Shown in pieces: positions 32,981-43,456 of a stretch of DNA of 64,000 nt; positions within the stretch are counted from its first letter, which is position 1, and each line of letters starts with the position of its first letter. This stretch comes from Mixia osmundae IAM 14324 (Eukaryota; Basidiomycota; Mixiomycetes; Mixiales; Mixiaceae). The notes under the pieces are model-generated. The model searched no databases. It worked only from the letters and a program-made list of their open reading frames with translations, and had not been told where the DNA came from. Position numbers and translations under genes: made by a program. The DNA lies in the NCBI RefSeq assembly GCF_000708205.1, contig NW_014575554.1, positions 372,001 to 436,000 on the forward strand. Reading direction: 5' to 3'.

Positions 32981-33321
32981 GACAGCGCCTTTTGCCTGGG
33001 AATGTCACTAGACCCAATGAGGTGAGTCCGAGCTTGCGGAGTTGATGGGTCACCCCGGTGTCAACAGCAACGTCTTTTCAGAGCTTCTGAAAATGTCAAC
33101 GATTACGTCTCGCGTGGCACGAGACCAAGATTCTAGACGATGACGGCGATCCGATCGCGGCCAATTTATTCGAACGGGCGAATTTCGAGTTGACCGCGTT
33201 GCCGCGTTGCCGCCTGGCCGCGATCAGGCCGTCTGCGCCCAAAAGTATGCATCTGGGGCTACACAAAATCACGCACATTCATTCTGCCCCATGACAAATA
33301 TTATCAGACGGGGGGCACTGC
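32981..33321. other. promoter of the hydrolase / 3' flank of the bZIP gene
   Basis: About 340 bp without a coding signal. It contains a GC-rich repeat-like run (cgcgttgccgcgttgccgcc, 33197-33216) and, just beyond, an AT-richer end. I see no RNA gene in it. Confidence 0.4.
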
Positions 33322-34422
33322 TCATGCCTTCGAGGACCGCACCTTGTTCTTACTGAGGAGCAGGTCACGAAGGCAAGCATTCTCCGAACGGACTTCTTGC
33401 AGCTCTTGCGAGAGTTCATCGATGCGAGCCTTGAGCATCTTTGCATCTTCTTCAAGTGCCGCCTCGCGCTGCTTCTTCTTGATACGAAAGCGAGCTAAAG
33501 ATGATGAGAGCGTCAGCCAGGCCTCGTGCTGAGTATGCTGCAACGGACCAGAGGCAGCTGTATTGCGACGACGGCGATCTTCTTCGACTGCAGCAGCGTT
33601 GGCAGCAGCGATGGCTTCCTCTGACATGCGAGGATGAGTGACGAGAGTGACGCCAGAAGGCAAGACGGTCGTGATAGCCCCAGAAGGCGAGACAGCATTG
33701 GATGTATTGCCCGCGAGGGGAGCTACAGTTCCCACGCCTGTCGAATGAGAGCCGAGACTCCTATCGATGAGAGAAGCGGCGGGAGATATCCGATCGGTCT
33801 CAGAGACTTGACTGGGCGCTCTTGAGTGAGTGGGTCGAAATGACTTTATTGAACGAGTAGCGCCATGATCTGCCAGGTAGGCATTGAGAGTAGCAGCATC
33901 GAGGCGATCATAGTCAACGGGAGCAACGCTGGCGAGTGTGTCCGCGCGTGGGGCCGTTGGAATATGCAGCGTAGTTGAGCCCGGCGTGAGGGTCGATCGG
34001 GCTGCAGTCAGAGACGACGCTCCATCACGCGTGCGCTTGCGCGATTGTACCGAATTGACTGTGTTCTGCAAGTCTGCATAAACAGGCATCTGGTCTGCTT
34101 GTTGGTGAAAGAGGCCGGTGTCGATGTCTCTGGATGACTGCTGCTCGGGTACCTCCGGGCTGGCCTGACTATAGATGAAGTCGGCTCCCGATCCGACGAG
34201 TGACGGAGAGGCATAGGTAGGCGAGACGGGACTGTCGGCATCGAAACCAGACGAGAACTGAGTGTTCGACCACTGATGGAGGCTGTAATCGAGCAAATCG
34301 GATGGGATCGGGTACGACAGGGCCTCTGGCGTGACATTCTCCGTTAATCCGACGGGTGGAGAGTTGTCGGGCGTAGGCAGGAGGTTGAGTTCGGCCAGTC
34401 GAGGGTCGAACCAGCTCGCCAT
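33322..34422 (-). CDS. bZIP transcription factor, Cys3/Zip1/Met4-like
   Basis: Basic leucine zipper regulator. The ATG at 34422 (MASWFDPRLAELNLLPTPDN) begins a long Ser/Pro-rich activation region with PTPDNSPPVG, followed at the C-terminus by the bZIP. Removing an intron (about 33552-33499) fuses the basic region as EEDRRRRNTAASARFRIKKK, where N-T-A-A-S-A-R-F-R is the Cys3-type DNA-contact motif, followed by the zipper KQREAALEEDAKMLKARIDE, LSQELQEVRSENACLRDLLL. In Neurospora (CYS3) and basidiomycetes this motif class controls sulfur assimilation and other nutrient responses; that is family knowledge, not shown here. The intron position inside the basic region is a common feature of this class. 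Confidence 0.87.
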   Translation of the reverse strand: MASWFDPRLAELNLLPTPDNSPPVGLTENVTPEALSYPIPSDLLDYSLHQWSNTQFSSGFDADSPVSPTYASPSLVGSGADFIYSQASPEVPEQQSSRDIDTGLFHQQADQMPVYADLQNTVNSVQSRKRTRDGASSLTAARSTLTPGSTTLHIPTAPRADTLASVAPVDYDRLDAATLNAYLADHGATRSIKSFRPTHSRAPSQVSETDRISPAASLIDRSLGSHSTGVGTVAPLAGNTSNAVSPSGAITTVLPSGVTLVTHPRMSEEAIAAANAAAVEEDRRRRNTAASGPLQHTQHEAWLTLSSSLARFRIKKKQREAALEEDAKMLKARIDELSQELQEVRSENACLRDLLLSKNKVRSSKA

Positions 34423-34712
34423 GCTGACGTTCCACACGCTCTAGGGCGGATAGCAAACTTTTTACTGCGCAGGCTTTGTCAGACTGAGTGATCCTCTTCT
34501 GCCGCGCCAAAGCGTTCCTTGAGCCAGCAGACTCGCTTCACACTCCTTCTTGGCCTTCGCCCTAGGTCGGGGCAGCTGCTACTCCAGCTGTACCCTCGTC
34601 GTCAAGCTGATTTGGAATTCCTTTCCTCGACCTTCGTGGCACGCTTCGTCTCTCCCGAGTGGCGGCGCCGGCGGCACAGCGCGCCGGCCAAAGCTAAGCG
34701 ACTGCCTCACTC
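34423..34712. other. divergent promoter region, bZIP gene / ARPC4
   Basis: About 290 bp separating the divergent bZIP and ARPC4 starts. Plus-strand frames that read through it (for example 34519-34926) are not protein-like and are contradicted by the ARPC4 exon structure. Confidence 0.4.
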
Positions 34713-35419
34713 ATGGTATGTCTTCGTCTTCTCCTCATGCGGCTCGTGGCTCATGAGTTGTCATAGTCAAACACACTCAGGCCTTACCTCGCATGCGTGC
34801 GATCGACGCTCACAGCAGCACTATCCGTCGAGAACTTTGCCTCACAGGTTCGCCCACATGCTGGGCGTCTACCACCGAGCTGACATGGTTTGCAGAACGT
34901 CGAGAGGCACAATGTGGCAGAGATAGAATCTGGCAAGACGCCTGAGATCTTGCTGACGCCGCTGCTCATCTCGCGTAACGCGTCTGAGCAAGTGCTCATT
35001 GAGGCATCCATCAATTCCGTCAGGCTCAGTATACGCATCAAGCAAGCCGACGAGATAGAGCGCATACTCTCCCATCAAGTGCGTCTCGGTGGCTCCGTCT
35101 CAGACGGATAGGCTGATGACGAGAGCAGTTCACGCGCTTCTTGATGATGAGAGCAGAGAACTTTGTCGTTTTGCGTAGGAAGCCAATACAAGGCTTCGAT
35201 ATCTCCTTCCTCATCACGCACCGCAACGCAGAAGAAATGCTCAAGCACAAGCTCGTCGACTTCGTCATCCAGTAAGAGACCTTGCACAGAGTGGGCTGTT
35301 TGGCTAAAGTGCTGAACAGGTTCATGGAAGATGTCGACAAGGAGATCAGTGAAATGAAGCTCTCGCTCAATGCAAGAGCACGTATCGTCGCAGAGTCCTA
35401 CCTCTCAACCTTTATCTGA
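34713..35419 (+). CDS. ARC19: Arp2/3 complex subunit 4 (ARPC4/Arc19)
   Basis: Structural subunit of the Arp2/3 actin nucleator that makes branched actin in endocytic patches. Coding starts with a single-codon exon: the ATG at 34713-34715 is followed directly by a 51-nt intron (34716-34766). Exon 2 reads [20 protein letters not shown] and VENFASQ (34767-34847); after an intron at 34848-34895 exon 3 reads [20 protein letters not shown], then [20 protein letters not shown] and [14 protein letters not shown]. Exon 4 gives [40 protein letters not shown] and VDFVIQ, and exon 5 [20 protein letters not shown] to the end at 35419. Nearly every block matches ARPC4 residue by residue at about 168 residues. 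Confidence 0.96.
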
Positions 35420-36598
35420 CGGAGAGACTCCAAAAGCTATCTGTTGTTGTACAATCACACGAGCCCTCAAGACCGCGTGCATATGCGATAGCACGCCAGG
35501 GTGATCATTCGCAGATTGTGACCGGAGACTGAGCCTGCAATCTCCTGTCACACAATCGAGAAAGGCGCTCTTTCTGTCTTGCGGGGGCAGCTCCCCGGAT
35601 CCTGCCGTAGTGTGCTTGCCGGACGGGTGCCACTCATCGCGCCAGCGTGACCAGAGTCAGTATTCAATAGTCGCAGAAAAACGCGAGCTCTTATGTACAG
35701 TACTTGTGGCTCCAAAGATGGAGCTGGCTGGACCCAGTAGTGATCGCGCTTGATCTCGCATGGCTGAATCCGCCATGTCAACTGATCTCATCAGCAACTC
35801 GGACGTGTACCCCAGTACGACCCTCACAAGATCTGGGCTGCTCTCATCTCCTGCGCGTGATCTAGTGCAATCGCTGACATCGCGCCCTGCGATAGCCTGT
35901 GAGAAATCAACGGTCGGCGATGCTAGCTCATGCGCATATCTCAACGTGACACGCTGCGGGCTAGGCACTGTCTCATCGTCAGATTCTTGTCGCAACATGC
36001 GTCGTCAATTTACTCGTTCAGCGCTTCCTGCATGCCCTCTCGGATCTTGAGGCGGCTTCCTTGTCGGTTGACTGCATCGATCCCAAGCCTGGTGTCACCA
36101 GCAAGCTGCAGCGCATACTGCTAGTGCCAAGCAAAGTTTAGATCTCACCTTGCATGCTCATCGCACAAATTCAAGTATCGCCCCGCGTTTCATATTCAAG
36201 TTGGGTATATATCTGGCGGAAATTCGCACGACTCTCTTCACTCCACTCGACCCGACCCGACGCGATATGGCACTGCAGCCTCGCGCAATCGCTACTGGAA
36301 GCCATAGAAAAAGACTCGCAACCTGTTCCATGATGGCCAATTCCAGCTAGACCGAAGCAGCTCACCGTTTAAGACCAATGATGGATCGCAGCTGCCCTGT
36401 CGCTCACGGCTATCGTCCTGAGGTTACAACGTCTAGCCAGAGGGAGTAGGATGTCCGACTCGACTCACACTTGATCGCTTAGCTTTGATGCCATTGCGAA
36501 GTCGCGCTCAGGAGCACTCCTTGCAAGCCTTCAGCATGCTGTGTCTTGTTGTTACAATCGATGCATGTCATTAGATGCGAACTTCTGCTGCGATCGAG
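35420..36598. other. region without a resolved gene
   Basis: Nearly 1.2 kb between the ARPC4 stop and the kinase fragment. On the minus strand two short protein-like pieces stand out at about 36120-35660 (see the separate entry). The rest (36140-36598) contains only short frames with no recognisable protein, tRNA or repeat. Confidence 0.4.
35657..36124 (-). CDS. possible small coiled-coil protein gene, unresolved exons
   Basis: Two minus-strand stretches look coding by composition. The first, about 36124-36020, reads LQLAGDTRLGIDAVNRQGSR and LKIREGMQEALNE, a charged amphipathic helix. The second, 35998-35657, includes a helix-like RSVDMADSAMRDQARSLLGP and ends FSATIEY. Candidate splices exist, for example via a middle piece AMSAIALDHAQEMRAAQIL, but none is uniquely forced and no start codon is clear. 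I do not recognise a family. If real, it is a protein of about 100-130 residues with a coiled coil. Confidence 0.25.
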
Positions 36599-37340
36599 TC
36601 ATACTGGCTTTACAAAGAGTCTTGCTCGTGATGCGGGCAGCGTGGCAGGAGCAGATGAGCTCGGCATGCCATCTGCAACAGCGACGCGCGCAAAAACCTT
36701 GATTGAGCTGGCTGCTAGTGCGCGTGAGCTGTCTAGACCGTTGCGAAATGCAGCCCGACTGGTGGACCGCGCTCGCTGCGTATTTGACGGCTTCTTAGGT
36801 AGTGATGAAACGATACTTTCTGGGTCGTGCCATAGCAAGCGTTGAAGGAAGTCAACTGCGATCTCGGGTTCGGCGATCGACTCGGCATGCGAAGGTAGAT
36901 ATCCTCTTTTTGTGTCCTCAATGAAAGGGGAAACATTCGACAGACAAGCATAGACGACTGCAAACACGATCAGCAACTTAGAAAGCCACGAGAGAGTAAG
37001 AGGTGAGACGCACTAAGGCCGATCGAGCAAGCATCAACGGCCTGATCGTAGCCGGTCTTGCCGTTGCGATATGCAAGCACCTCTGGCGCTAGACTGTTGG
37101 CAGTGCCACATTGCGTCGTGAGGTCGACGCCAGCTTCAAACATCCGTGCAAGGCCAAGGTCTGATATCTTGCAAATCGGATGCTCGTCCCTTGTGAGCAG
37201 TATCTGACATACGCCGCAGATGAGCTTGTAACGATCTCTACTGTGAGACCCACGCTTTCGGGCTTCATATCTCGAGGAATGTCGCCATATTGGTGGAGGT
37301 GCGCAACGTCCGAGCAGATCATACGCGTGATTTCAATACG
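36599..37340 (-). pseudogene. fragment of a Chk2/Rad53-like protein kinase
   Basis: Downstream of the ERT1 stop the minus strand encodes the C-lobe of a checkpoint-type kinase. Starting at 37340 it reads RIEITRMICSDVAHLHQYGD and IPRDMKPES; after a 51-nt intron ILLTRDEHPICKISDLGLAR, LTTQCGTANSLAPEVLAYRN, TGYDQAVDACSIGLI; after another intron VYACLSNVSPFIEDTKRGYL, then AVDFLQRLLWHDPES and a Ser/Ala-rich tail. These equal the catalytic loop, activation segment, APE motif and helix F of Rad53/Cds1 kinases. No N-lobe (glycine loop, VAIK, HxN) is present; its place is taken by the end of ERT1. Landmarks are altered: HRD is PRD, KPEN is KPES, DFG is DLG, APE kept. I read this as a decayed, 5'-truncated duplicate, although its introns still splice in frame. 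Expression is unknown. Confidence 0.62.
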
Positions 37341-37351
37341 AGCAACAGCTG

Positions 37352-39218
37352 CTACGACAGGATGGGCAGGAACTGCTGCCTCATCAGCGCACGATCCTCG
37401 TGAAGTGATGACAGACGTACTTGGCCGAGAACGGCAGATGGCAGGTTGAATAGATCTCGCTTGATGGTGAAGCAGAAAGTGCAAGGCACAGGCCGACCCG
37501 TTGGTGTAAGAAGCACGCAGGTCGTCATAACGGCTTGCGTCGTATTCTCGAAAGCATGGTTGCTGAACGCTTCATAGTACTCTACAACGCTCGACGAGTC
37601 CATGATCTGTCCTTCGTTCAGCTGAGCGCATGCCGACATGGTCGCGAACATACCTCGTAGATGAATTTCTTGGCCAAGAGATCTTCGGGCGTCCACTCGG
37701 TGAGCATGCAGAACTCGGCACCGACCAGGCAGATCTCGCATGTCCGACGCCAGACGACCGTGGGCGTGCCAGAGAACGAGATGAGCTTGTCAAACTCCTG
37801 CAATGCTTGTCAGCTCGTCTGCATTGTGAGTCGGAGATCTACACGAACGATGAGAGATCGCTGGAAGCACTTCTCGATGAAGACCTCGTCTTCTTCGCTC
37901 AGTGGCATTTGTAGTGCTATCAGACTCGGTCGGTAAATTGCGAGCGCTCTGACAATGCGCAAGATGTCATTCTTCTCAAATCTGGCCCAGCGTCCTCAAT
38001 GCCTGGTCACATCAAGGCCAGGCATGCTGACCTTTCTTTGAGGTGGCGGATGAGGTAGTGATACGCTTCCGTATACGGATATGGCCGAGTGACTTTGTCG
38101 TAAATGTCCTGAGGATGCATGACGCCGGCCCGACTGGCATAAGCTTGCTGTTCGGGCAAGGGACCGGCAGGTGTAGGCTGTGCGAGCGACGATTGGGACG
38201 AGCCGGAAGGGAAACGCTCATAGGCCGGCCGGTAGCGAGAAGAGCTGTCTGTCAGCACGGGGGAGAGAGGCGGTGGTTGTTGCCTCGCGCTCGCACCGGG
38301 CGAGGTGAAAGATCTGCCAGGCTGATCGAAGCCATTCGAAGATGAAGCGACGGCATTGGTCGACGTCGAGCGCAAGGATGATGTCGCACCGCCCCGACGC
38401 GGGCTTGTGTGGTCCTGTTGCCTCTGAAGGTAGCTCAGAGGCGAGTGGGAGGAGGGCACAGGTGGTGCAGGCATCTCCTCTGATTGCTTCGATTCCAGCA
38501 GATTCTGCAAGTCGTTTCGCGAGAGATACTCGACTGGCGCGCTCGATTGTGGATGAGCCGTCTGGTTGTCTTCCAGGCGCGAGAGGAAAGAGGCAGGACT
38601 GGCCGTCTCGAGAGGACCTGGACCGGCATATTGACCGCTACTGCCTTCACTTTGCGTGTCTGCGCTAGGCGACATGCCCATCCCGTTACCGTGAAGCATA
38701 CTCGACAAGATGTCATACTCGAGATTGGCAGCTTGTGAGTCAAACGCTTTCTTGCCTTTGGCCCTGGTCGCATTGCCATTCTCGAAAGGGTGATCGTGTG
38801 AGGAGGGTGCGGTCCGCCTCGTCAGCTCCTGGCTGGGGTATGGCAAGCTCGAAGTAGACTGTCGAGGCGGCCTTGACGGGTGAGCAGGCTTGTGAGTGTT
38901 CGTGGAAGGGCCAGCATCAGACGCAGGGCTGTAGAGAGGCAAGTGGGGAGGTTGTGGAGGATGCTGGGAGATGACTTCGTCGTCGAAATCTCGCAGGTAC
39001 TTTGCCTTCTTCCTCGCTGCATCCACACAGCTATCTTCCAACCCTCTGGCTTCACATCTCGCGCAGGGACGAGAGGCATCGCACGTCATGTGAGCCTTTT
39101 GACAGTGCCCACACGCTCGAGACGTCTTTCGCTTTGCCTTGCCATTTGCACTCATCTCATCGGACGTTCGCCTGGCAACGGTCGGAGCACCCATTCCTTC
39201 GGCCAGTCGGTCTGCCAT
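37352..39218 (-). CDS. ERT1: Zn2Cys6 + PAS transcription factor, Ert1/AcuK-like
   Basis: Regulator of gluconeogenesis and the shift to non-fermentable carbon in ascomycetes. It starts at 39218; the zinc cluster is RACGHCQKAHMTCDASRPCA with RCEARGLEDSCVDAARKKAK, and the RKKAKYL basic tail is diagnostic for this group. A long disordered Ser/Pro/Gln linker follows, then IYDKVTRPYPYTEAYHYLIR with HLKER, and downstream exons carrying LQEFDKLISFSGTPTVVWRR, ICLVGAEFCMLTEWTPEDLL and MDSSSVVEYYEAFSNHAFEN, a PAS domain. The last intron (about 45 nt) gives VLGQ-QFLPILS as the end at 37352. About five or six exons. The length and the FSGTP and FLPIL motifs match Ert1/AcuK. Its 3' end abuts the kinase fragment. 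Confidence 0.9.
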
Positions 39219-39344
39219 TCGGCTTCCGCGCTGGCAGCTTTATGCTAGCCCGTCGCTGGTCGTGCTCGGCTATTTCGTGAAATGTCAGCGCGATGACATC
39301 CAAGGAACAAGTTACACGTCAGGGCAAATCGAGACAACAGCAAT

Positions 39345-40434
39345 CTAGCTTTCACTGTAGGGGTAGTCCAGTCGGGTGTCCTTTCTTCGCCACAGCTTGC
39401 GCCTGTTCAGCAGCATCAGCGCGGTGCATGTGGACTCATCAAGCAGGAGCGCACTTCTTCTTGGTCATGGCGTGTTCTGCCCAGACCTCTGCGCAATTGG
39501 CCTTTTTGAAAGCTCTGATGAAGCGTGGATCCCTGTAAGATCGATGAGAATCTGTCAGTGCGCAAGACAGGGCAAGGAGCTTGCCAGAGCTCGCTGGCGA
39601 TGCCGAGATCTTTGCAACATCTCATGAGCGCATTGGACTTGCAACCCTCTGTCGCTGTTGAGACCCCACTGGGATCGAAGAACTCTTGTTCTCCTCTTGC
39701 AACTGATACCAATCTGCTGTTCGAGTCAGCGACTGTGTCTGCGAGCGGTACAGAGTGAGCTTGCCTGCCGAGACAGACGAGACCATACTCTCGCGAGACT
39801 GTTCTCGTCGTCACCGTCGTCTCCCCTCGAGGAGCCAGACCCCATCCTCCAGGTCCGAAGGCTTGGTTGAGTATCCGCCGATACTTGATCTCTGGCAAGT
39901 AGAGCAAGCCATCTGCACAAGAAAAGTGACTCAGTCAGACCTCCTTGTCTGAGAGTTTGAGTAGATCGACGACGTGCCTGGCTTGATCTCTATATCCTCA
40001 GGATCGAGAGGCTCGAGCAAGACGTTGGCAATCTCTGCCGAGAAGGGCTCGACCGATAGACCAGAGAAAGACGTTGACCAGTCTTGGGGATGAGAGACAG
40101 ATGAAGCCAAGCCTGGGCCCTCAGATAACGAGATCTCTGCCAATTGAGCGGATGAGCCCGGAAGGGGCGTGAGATCGGCAGAGGACGTCGCTGGGTGTTG
40201 ATCGATGGCGATGGACTGGCCTGGTGAGCCTGTGGTGGCAGACAGAGGCGCAGTGCCACTGGCTGCAGATCGCCTCGAGCCTGGCAAGGCTCTGACATAG
40301 AGAGGCACTGGTCGTGCTGCGGGTGCTACAGTAGGCAGTACAGTCCTTCCTGCGCTTGTCGTGAGCCATCGTAGCCCACGTGTGGGTGCGGCCATGGTCT
40401 GTTGCTGCTGGGGGAGGAGGCTGTCGTCACTCAC
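39345..40434 (-). CDS. MGM101: mitochondrial genome maintenance protein Mgm101
   Basis: Rad52-like single-strand annealing protein needed to keep mitochondrial DNA. The Arg-rich N-terminus ([21 protein letters not shown] at 40395, or 40434 for a longer form) is a likely presequence. A low-complexity stretch precedes the conserved core: [35 protein letters not shown], then [100 protein letters not shown]. The C-terminus [19 protein letters not shown] ends at 39345 after a 52-nt intron. The intron at 39584-39534 (51 nt) begins GCAAGC and must be removed to give SELWDPRF; it is a GC-AG intron. Confidence 0.93.
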
Positions 40435-40502
40435 TCTAAATTGAATCGCGACTGCACGCTACACGGACCGGTCACTCGATGATGAATGAAGGCAGAGTCA
40501 GA

Positions 40503-41319
40503 GTCAGATGGCTTGCTTTGCGCGGTACAACGCTAGCAATGCCTGTGCTACCTTTGTCGCTGCACTTGACGGCACCTTGGGCTCGCCATCCTGGCCAGGC
40601 AGACCGGGCGGTGGGAGCAAGTGTACTTGCGATGGCAAGATTGCTTGCAGACCGTCGAGCAGCACACGCGAATCAGCAGGTAGATCGATCGCAAGGTGTT
40701 CAGCCTGCTCTGAGTCAGCCTGTGCGTACCAGCATGTGACGGGGAACAGCTGACGAGGATGAAGTAGCTCAAGGGCGCAATGTCACCGCTGGTGGCATAG
40801 CCAACGAGCACTCGCATGTCATTGACGAGCAGCACATGCCCCGTCAGACTGAGCTGCCGAGGGCGATGTTGCCAGCCTGTGAGGGTGCCCGTCGGGTGTG
40901 CCTGAGCCTGCCTTGCACCCAAAGGTCCGCCCACGAGCTCTTTGAACGCGCTCGCTTCCACGACCATGCTCGTCGTCGCTCGTGTTGGATCGACAGCCAG
41001 CCTTGTCGGATCATGAACGCTCACGAGCAAGTCTCCCGTGGTCGAGAGCGAGACGGCATGCATCACTTTGGCGTTCGAGTTGGCTTGGCCGGGCTGCACG
41101 AAGCGATAGACGTTCATCTGAGCACTCCACGTCGAGTCGTAGTGAGCCTGCTCTGTGTGTCAGCTGACAGGCCCGACGAGGCTCCCCGAAGGCACTTGCG
41201 CCATGCAGATGGATGAGATTCTGGCTGAAGTCCTGACAAGTCGCTTGTGCTCTGCTCGACAGGCTGACCACGCTCGCTTCGAGCGACGGCGTCTTCAGGC
41301 TCCACTCTCGCAGGATCAT
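40503..41319 (-). CDS. Mediator subunit 20-like protein
   Basis: Tentative MED20 (head module of Mediator, RNA polymerase II transcription). The ATG at 41319 begins MILREWSLKTPSLEASVVSL with SRAQATCQDFSQNLIHLH; a splice leads to AHYDSTWSAQMNVYRFVQPG, KVMHAVSLSTTGDLLVSVHD and TTSMVVEASAFKELVGGPLG, then WQHRPRQLSLTGHVLLVNDM, RVLVGYATSGDIAPLSYFIL. A candidate 35-nt intron leads to ADSEQAEHLAIDLPADSRVL, LDGLQAILPSQVHLLPPPG and a final helix KVAQALLALYRAKQAI ending at 40503. The order beta-rich core then C-terminal helix fits MED20, but residue conservation is modest; other small Mediator-like proteins are possible. The start codon overlaps that of the divergent carrier gene. Confidence 0.5.
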
Positions 41320-43425
41320 GCCATCGCCAGCCTCAGGGAAGGATCAGTGGGCGTCCGCAGAGAGCCCGAGGGTGGAGTCAAGCCAGCACGGGCCAGCACC
41401 AGCACCGACGACGCGATTGAGCCAGTCAGCCAAACAGCAGGGGCGGCATCCGGGCAGCGGCATGAGCGTCGAAGAGCGCCGGCAAGGCGTGCGGGAGAGC
41501 GATGGGACGAGCAGGCCAGCAGGATTGCTAGCGACGAGGAAGCTCAGCAAACGTGAAGCCTTTGAGCTCATGTCTCAGCCCCGTCGAGCTTCCTCGTCCA
41601 CTTATCTCGACTCTGACGTCAGCCTGCGTGAGGCCTCTGACATCCAAGCCGTACCGCCACCGGAACAATCGCTCGAGACCTTCAGACAGGTCGAGGGTCC
41701 GCAGAACAGGCTGAGCAGGCTCAGGCGACTCTTTGAAGCGCTGAAGCAAGGCAGCAGTCGGTCTGCACAGCCGAGCGCAACCGATCACGACGACAAGGCG
41801 GCCCATCTGCATCATCATACATATGCGGACGAGCTGTGGCAGCAGTGCCGCGAGGGCGAGAACGAGCAGACGTTTTCTAGCTTTGTGCGGTACGCCGAAG
41901 CGAAAGAGCACGAACTCTGGAAAGTGTTCAATGAGCTCGACCGGAATAACGATAGGCTGCTCGACGCTGCCGAACTCAGAGCTGCACTAGAGCGCGCAGG
42001 TATACAGACGAGCAACGAACAGCTCAAGAGCTTCCTGAATGCTATCGACAAGGACAGAGACGGCCACATCTGCTTCAGCGAGTGGCGCGACTTCTTGCTC
42101 TTGCTGCCGCGCTCCACCTCTGTTCCTGAGATCTACCACTACTACCAGCAACAGAGGGGTGTGGCCAGGCATCCCAGTACTGTCGCCACCCAAGACGGCG
42201 ACGTGACACTCGGCGAACGGACACAGACAACCAACAAAGCCGCGCCTCCGCCAGTGACGCAAACTCACCATCCTGATCCCAAGGGCAAAGCAAAAGCAGT
42301 AGACGAGCCGTCCCTTCGAGACCAGCAGCAATACGTACAGCAAGACACGCCGCAAGATGAAGAGGACGAGGAAGACGAGAGGGGCATGTTTGACGACTCG
42401 CTCAAATACTTACTTGCAGGTGGTATCGCAGGCGCGGTGTCCCGTACAGCGACAGCACCGTTCGACCGACTCAAAGTATATCTCATCACCAATGTCCAGA
42501 ATGTGTCTGCGCCGATACCCAAAGATCTGGTCAAAAAACCAGGAGAGGCTTTGAATGCGACAGCAGAGATCAGCAAGAAAGGCGCCCGAGTGTTCAGGGA
42601 AGCGATAGCATCGATCTACAAGCAAGACGGTCTCAAGGGTTTCTACATCGGCAATGGTCTCAATACCATCAAGATCTTTCCAGAATCGGCCATCAAATTT
42701 CTATCGTACGAATCCTCCAAGCGCTTCTTTGCCAAGTATGTAGACAATGTCGAGAAGACACGCGATATCTCAGGCACCAGTCGCTTCTTTGCCGGCGGCA
42801 TCGGCGGCCTGTCGAGTCAGCTGTCCATCTATGGCATAGAGACGCTCAAGACGCGCGTCATGTCAAGCACGGCCAACAAGCTCAAAGGCAATGCACTCGT
42901 CATCGCGACCGCGAAACAGATGTGGAAAGAAGGCGGCGTGAGAGCTTACTACCGCGGCCTGACCTGGGGTCTCGTAGGCGTCTTTCCTTACTCTGGCATC
43001 GACTTTGCCTGCTTCGAGTTCCTCAAACGCGCCTACCAGAAGTACTATTGTACAGAAGAGATGGGCCTCATCGGCTCGCTTGCATTCGGCGCCTTCTCCG
43101 GCGGTGTGGGGGCTGCATCTGTTTATCCCCTCAATCTTGCCAGAACACGACTGCAGGCCGCAGGAAGCCCAGCCCATCCTCAGACGTATGTCACTTTGCT
43201 GCCAGAAGTCGTTGGTGCTCATGTCTGCGCAGATACACTGGCATTCGCGATGTGGTCAGCAAGACCTACCGTCACGAGGGTGTCAGAGGGTTCTACAAAG
43301 GCCTCACACCTACCATTCTCAAAGTCGCGCCAGCAGTATCAATCTCATGGGCCACGTACGAAACTGCACAAAAGTTTCTGTTCCCGGCGGGCGAATCGCA
43401 TGCTGACGATGATGACAATGCATAG
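41318..43425 (+). CDS. SAL1: Ca2+-regulated mitochondrial ATP-Mg/Pi carrier (Sal1/SCaMC)
   Basis: Inner-membrane carrier exchanging ATP-Mg for phosphate, gated by calcium. The N-terminal region carries EF-hands, clearest as FNELDRNNDRLLDAAELRAA and AIDKDRDGHICFSEWRDFLL, followed by a charged linker. The carrier part has three repeats: LLAGGIAGAVSRTATAPFDR, FFAGGIGGLSSQLSIYGIET and FGAFSGGVGAASVYPLNLAR, each P-x-D/E/N-x-x-R/K-like, with the intervening KTGF/GFYKGL helices. The last intron (43185-43231, 47 nt) joins PQT to YTGIRDVVSKTYRHEG. The protein ends HADDDDNA at 43425, about 690 residues. The first ATG (41318) gives a long N-tail; the ATG at 41462 (MSVEERRQG) is equally possible. SCaMC order (EF-hands then carrier) is clear. 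Confidence 0.9.
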
Positions 43426-43456
43426 AACTTTGCACAAAGTCACAACACGATGTTAC

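Noticed and set aside
34519-34926. Plus-strand frame as an alternative ARPC4 N-terminus
   Set aside because: Its residues do not resemble ARPC4; the one-codon exon plus exon 2 (SNTLRPYL...) matches the family exactly.
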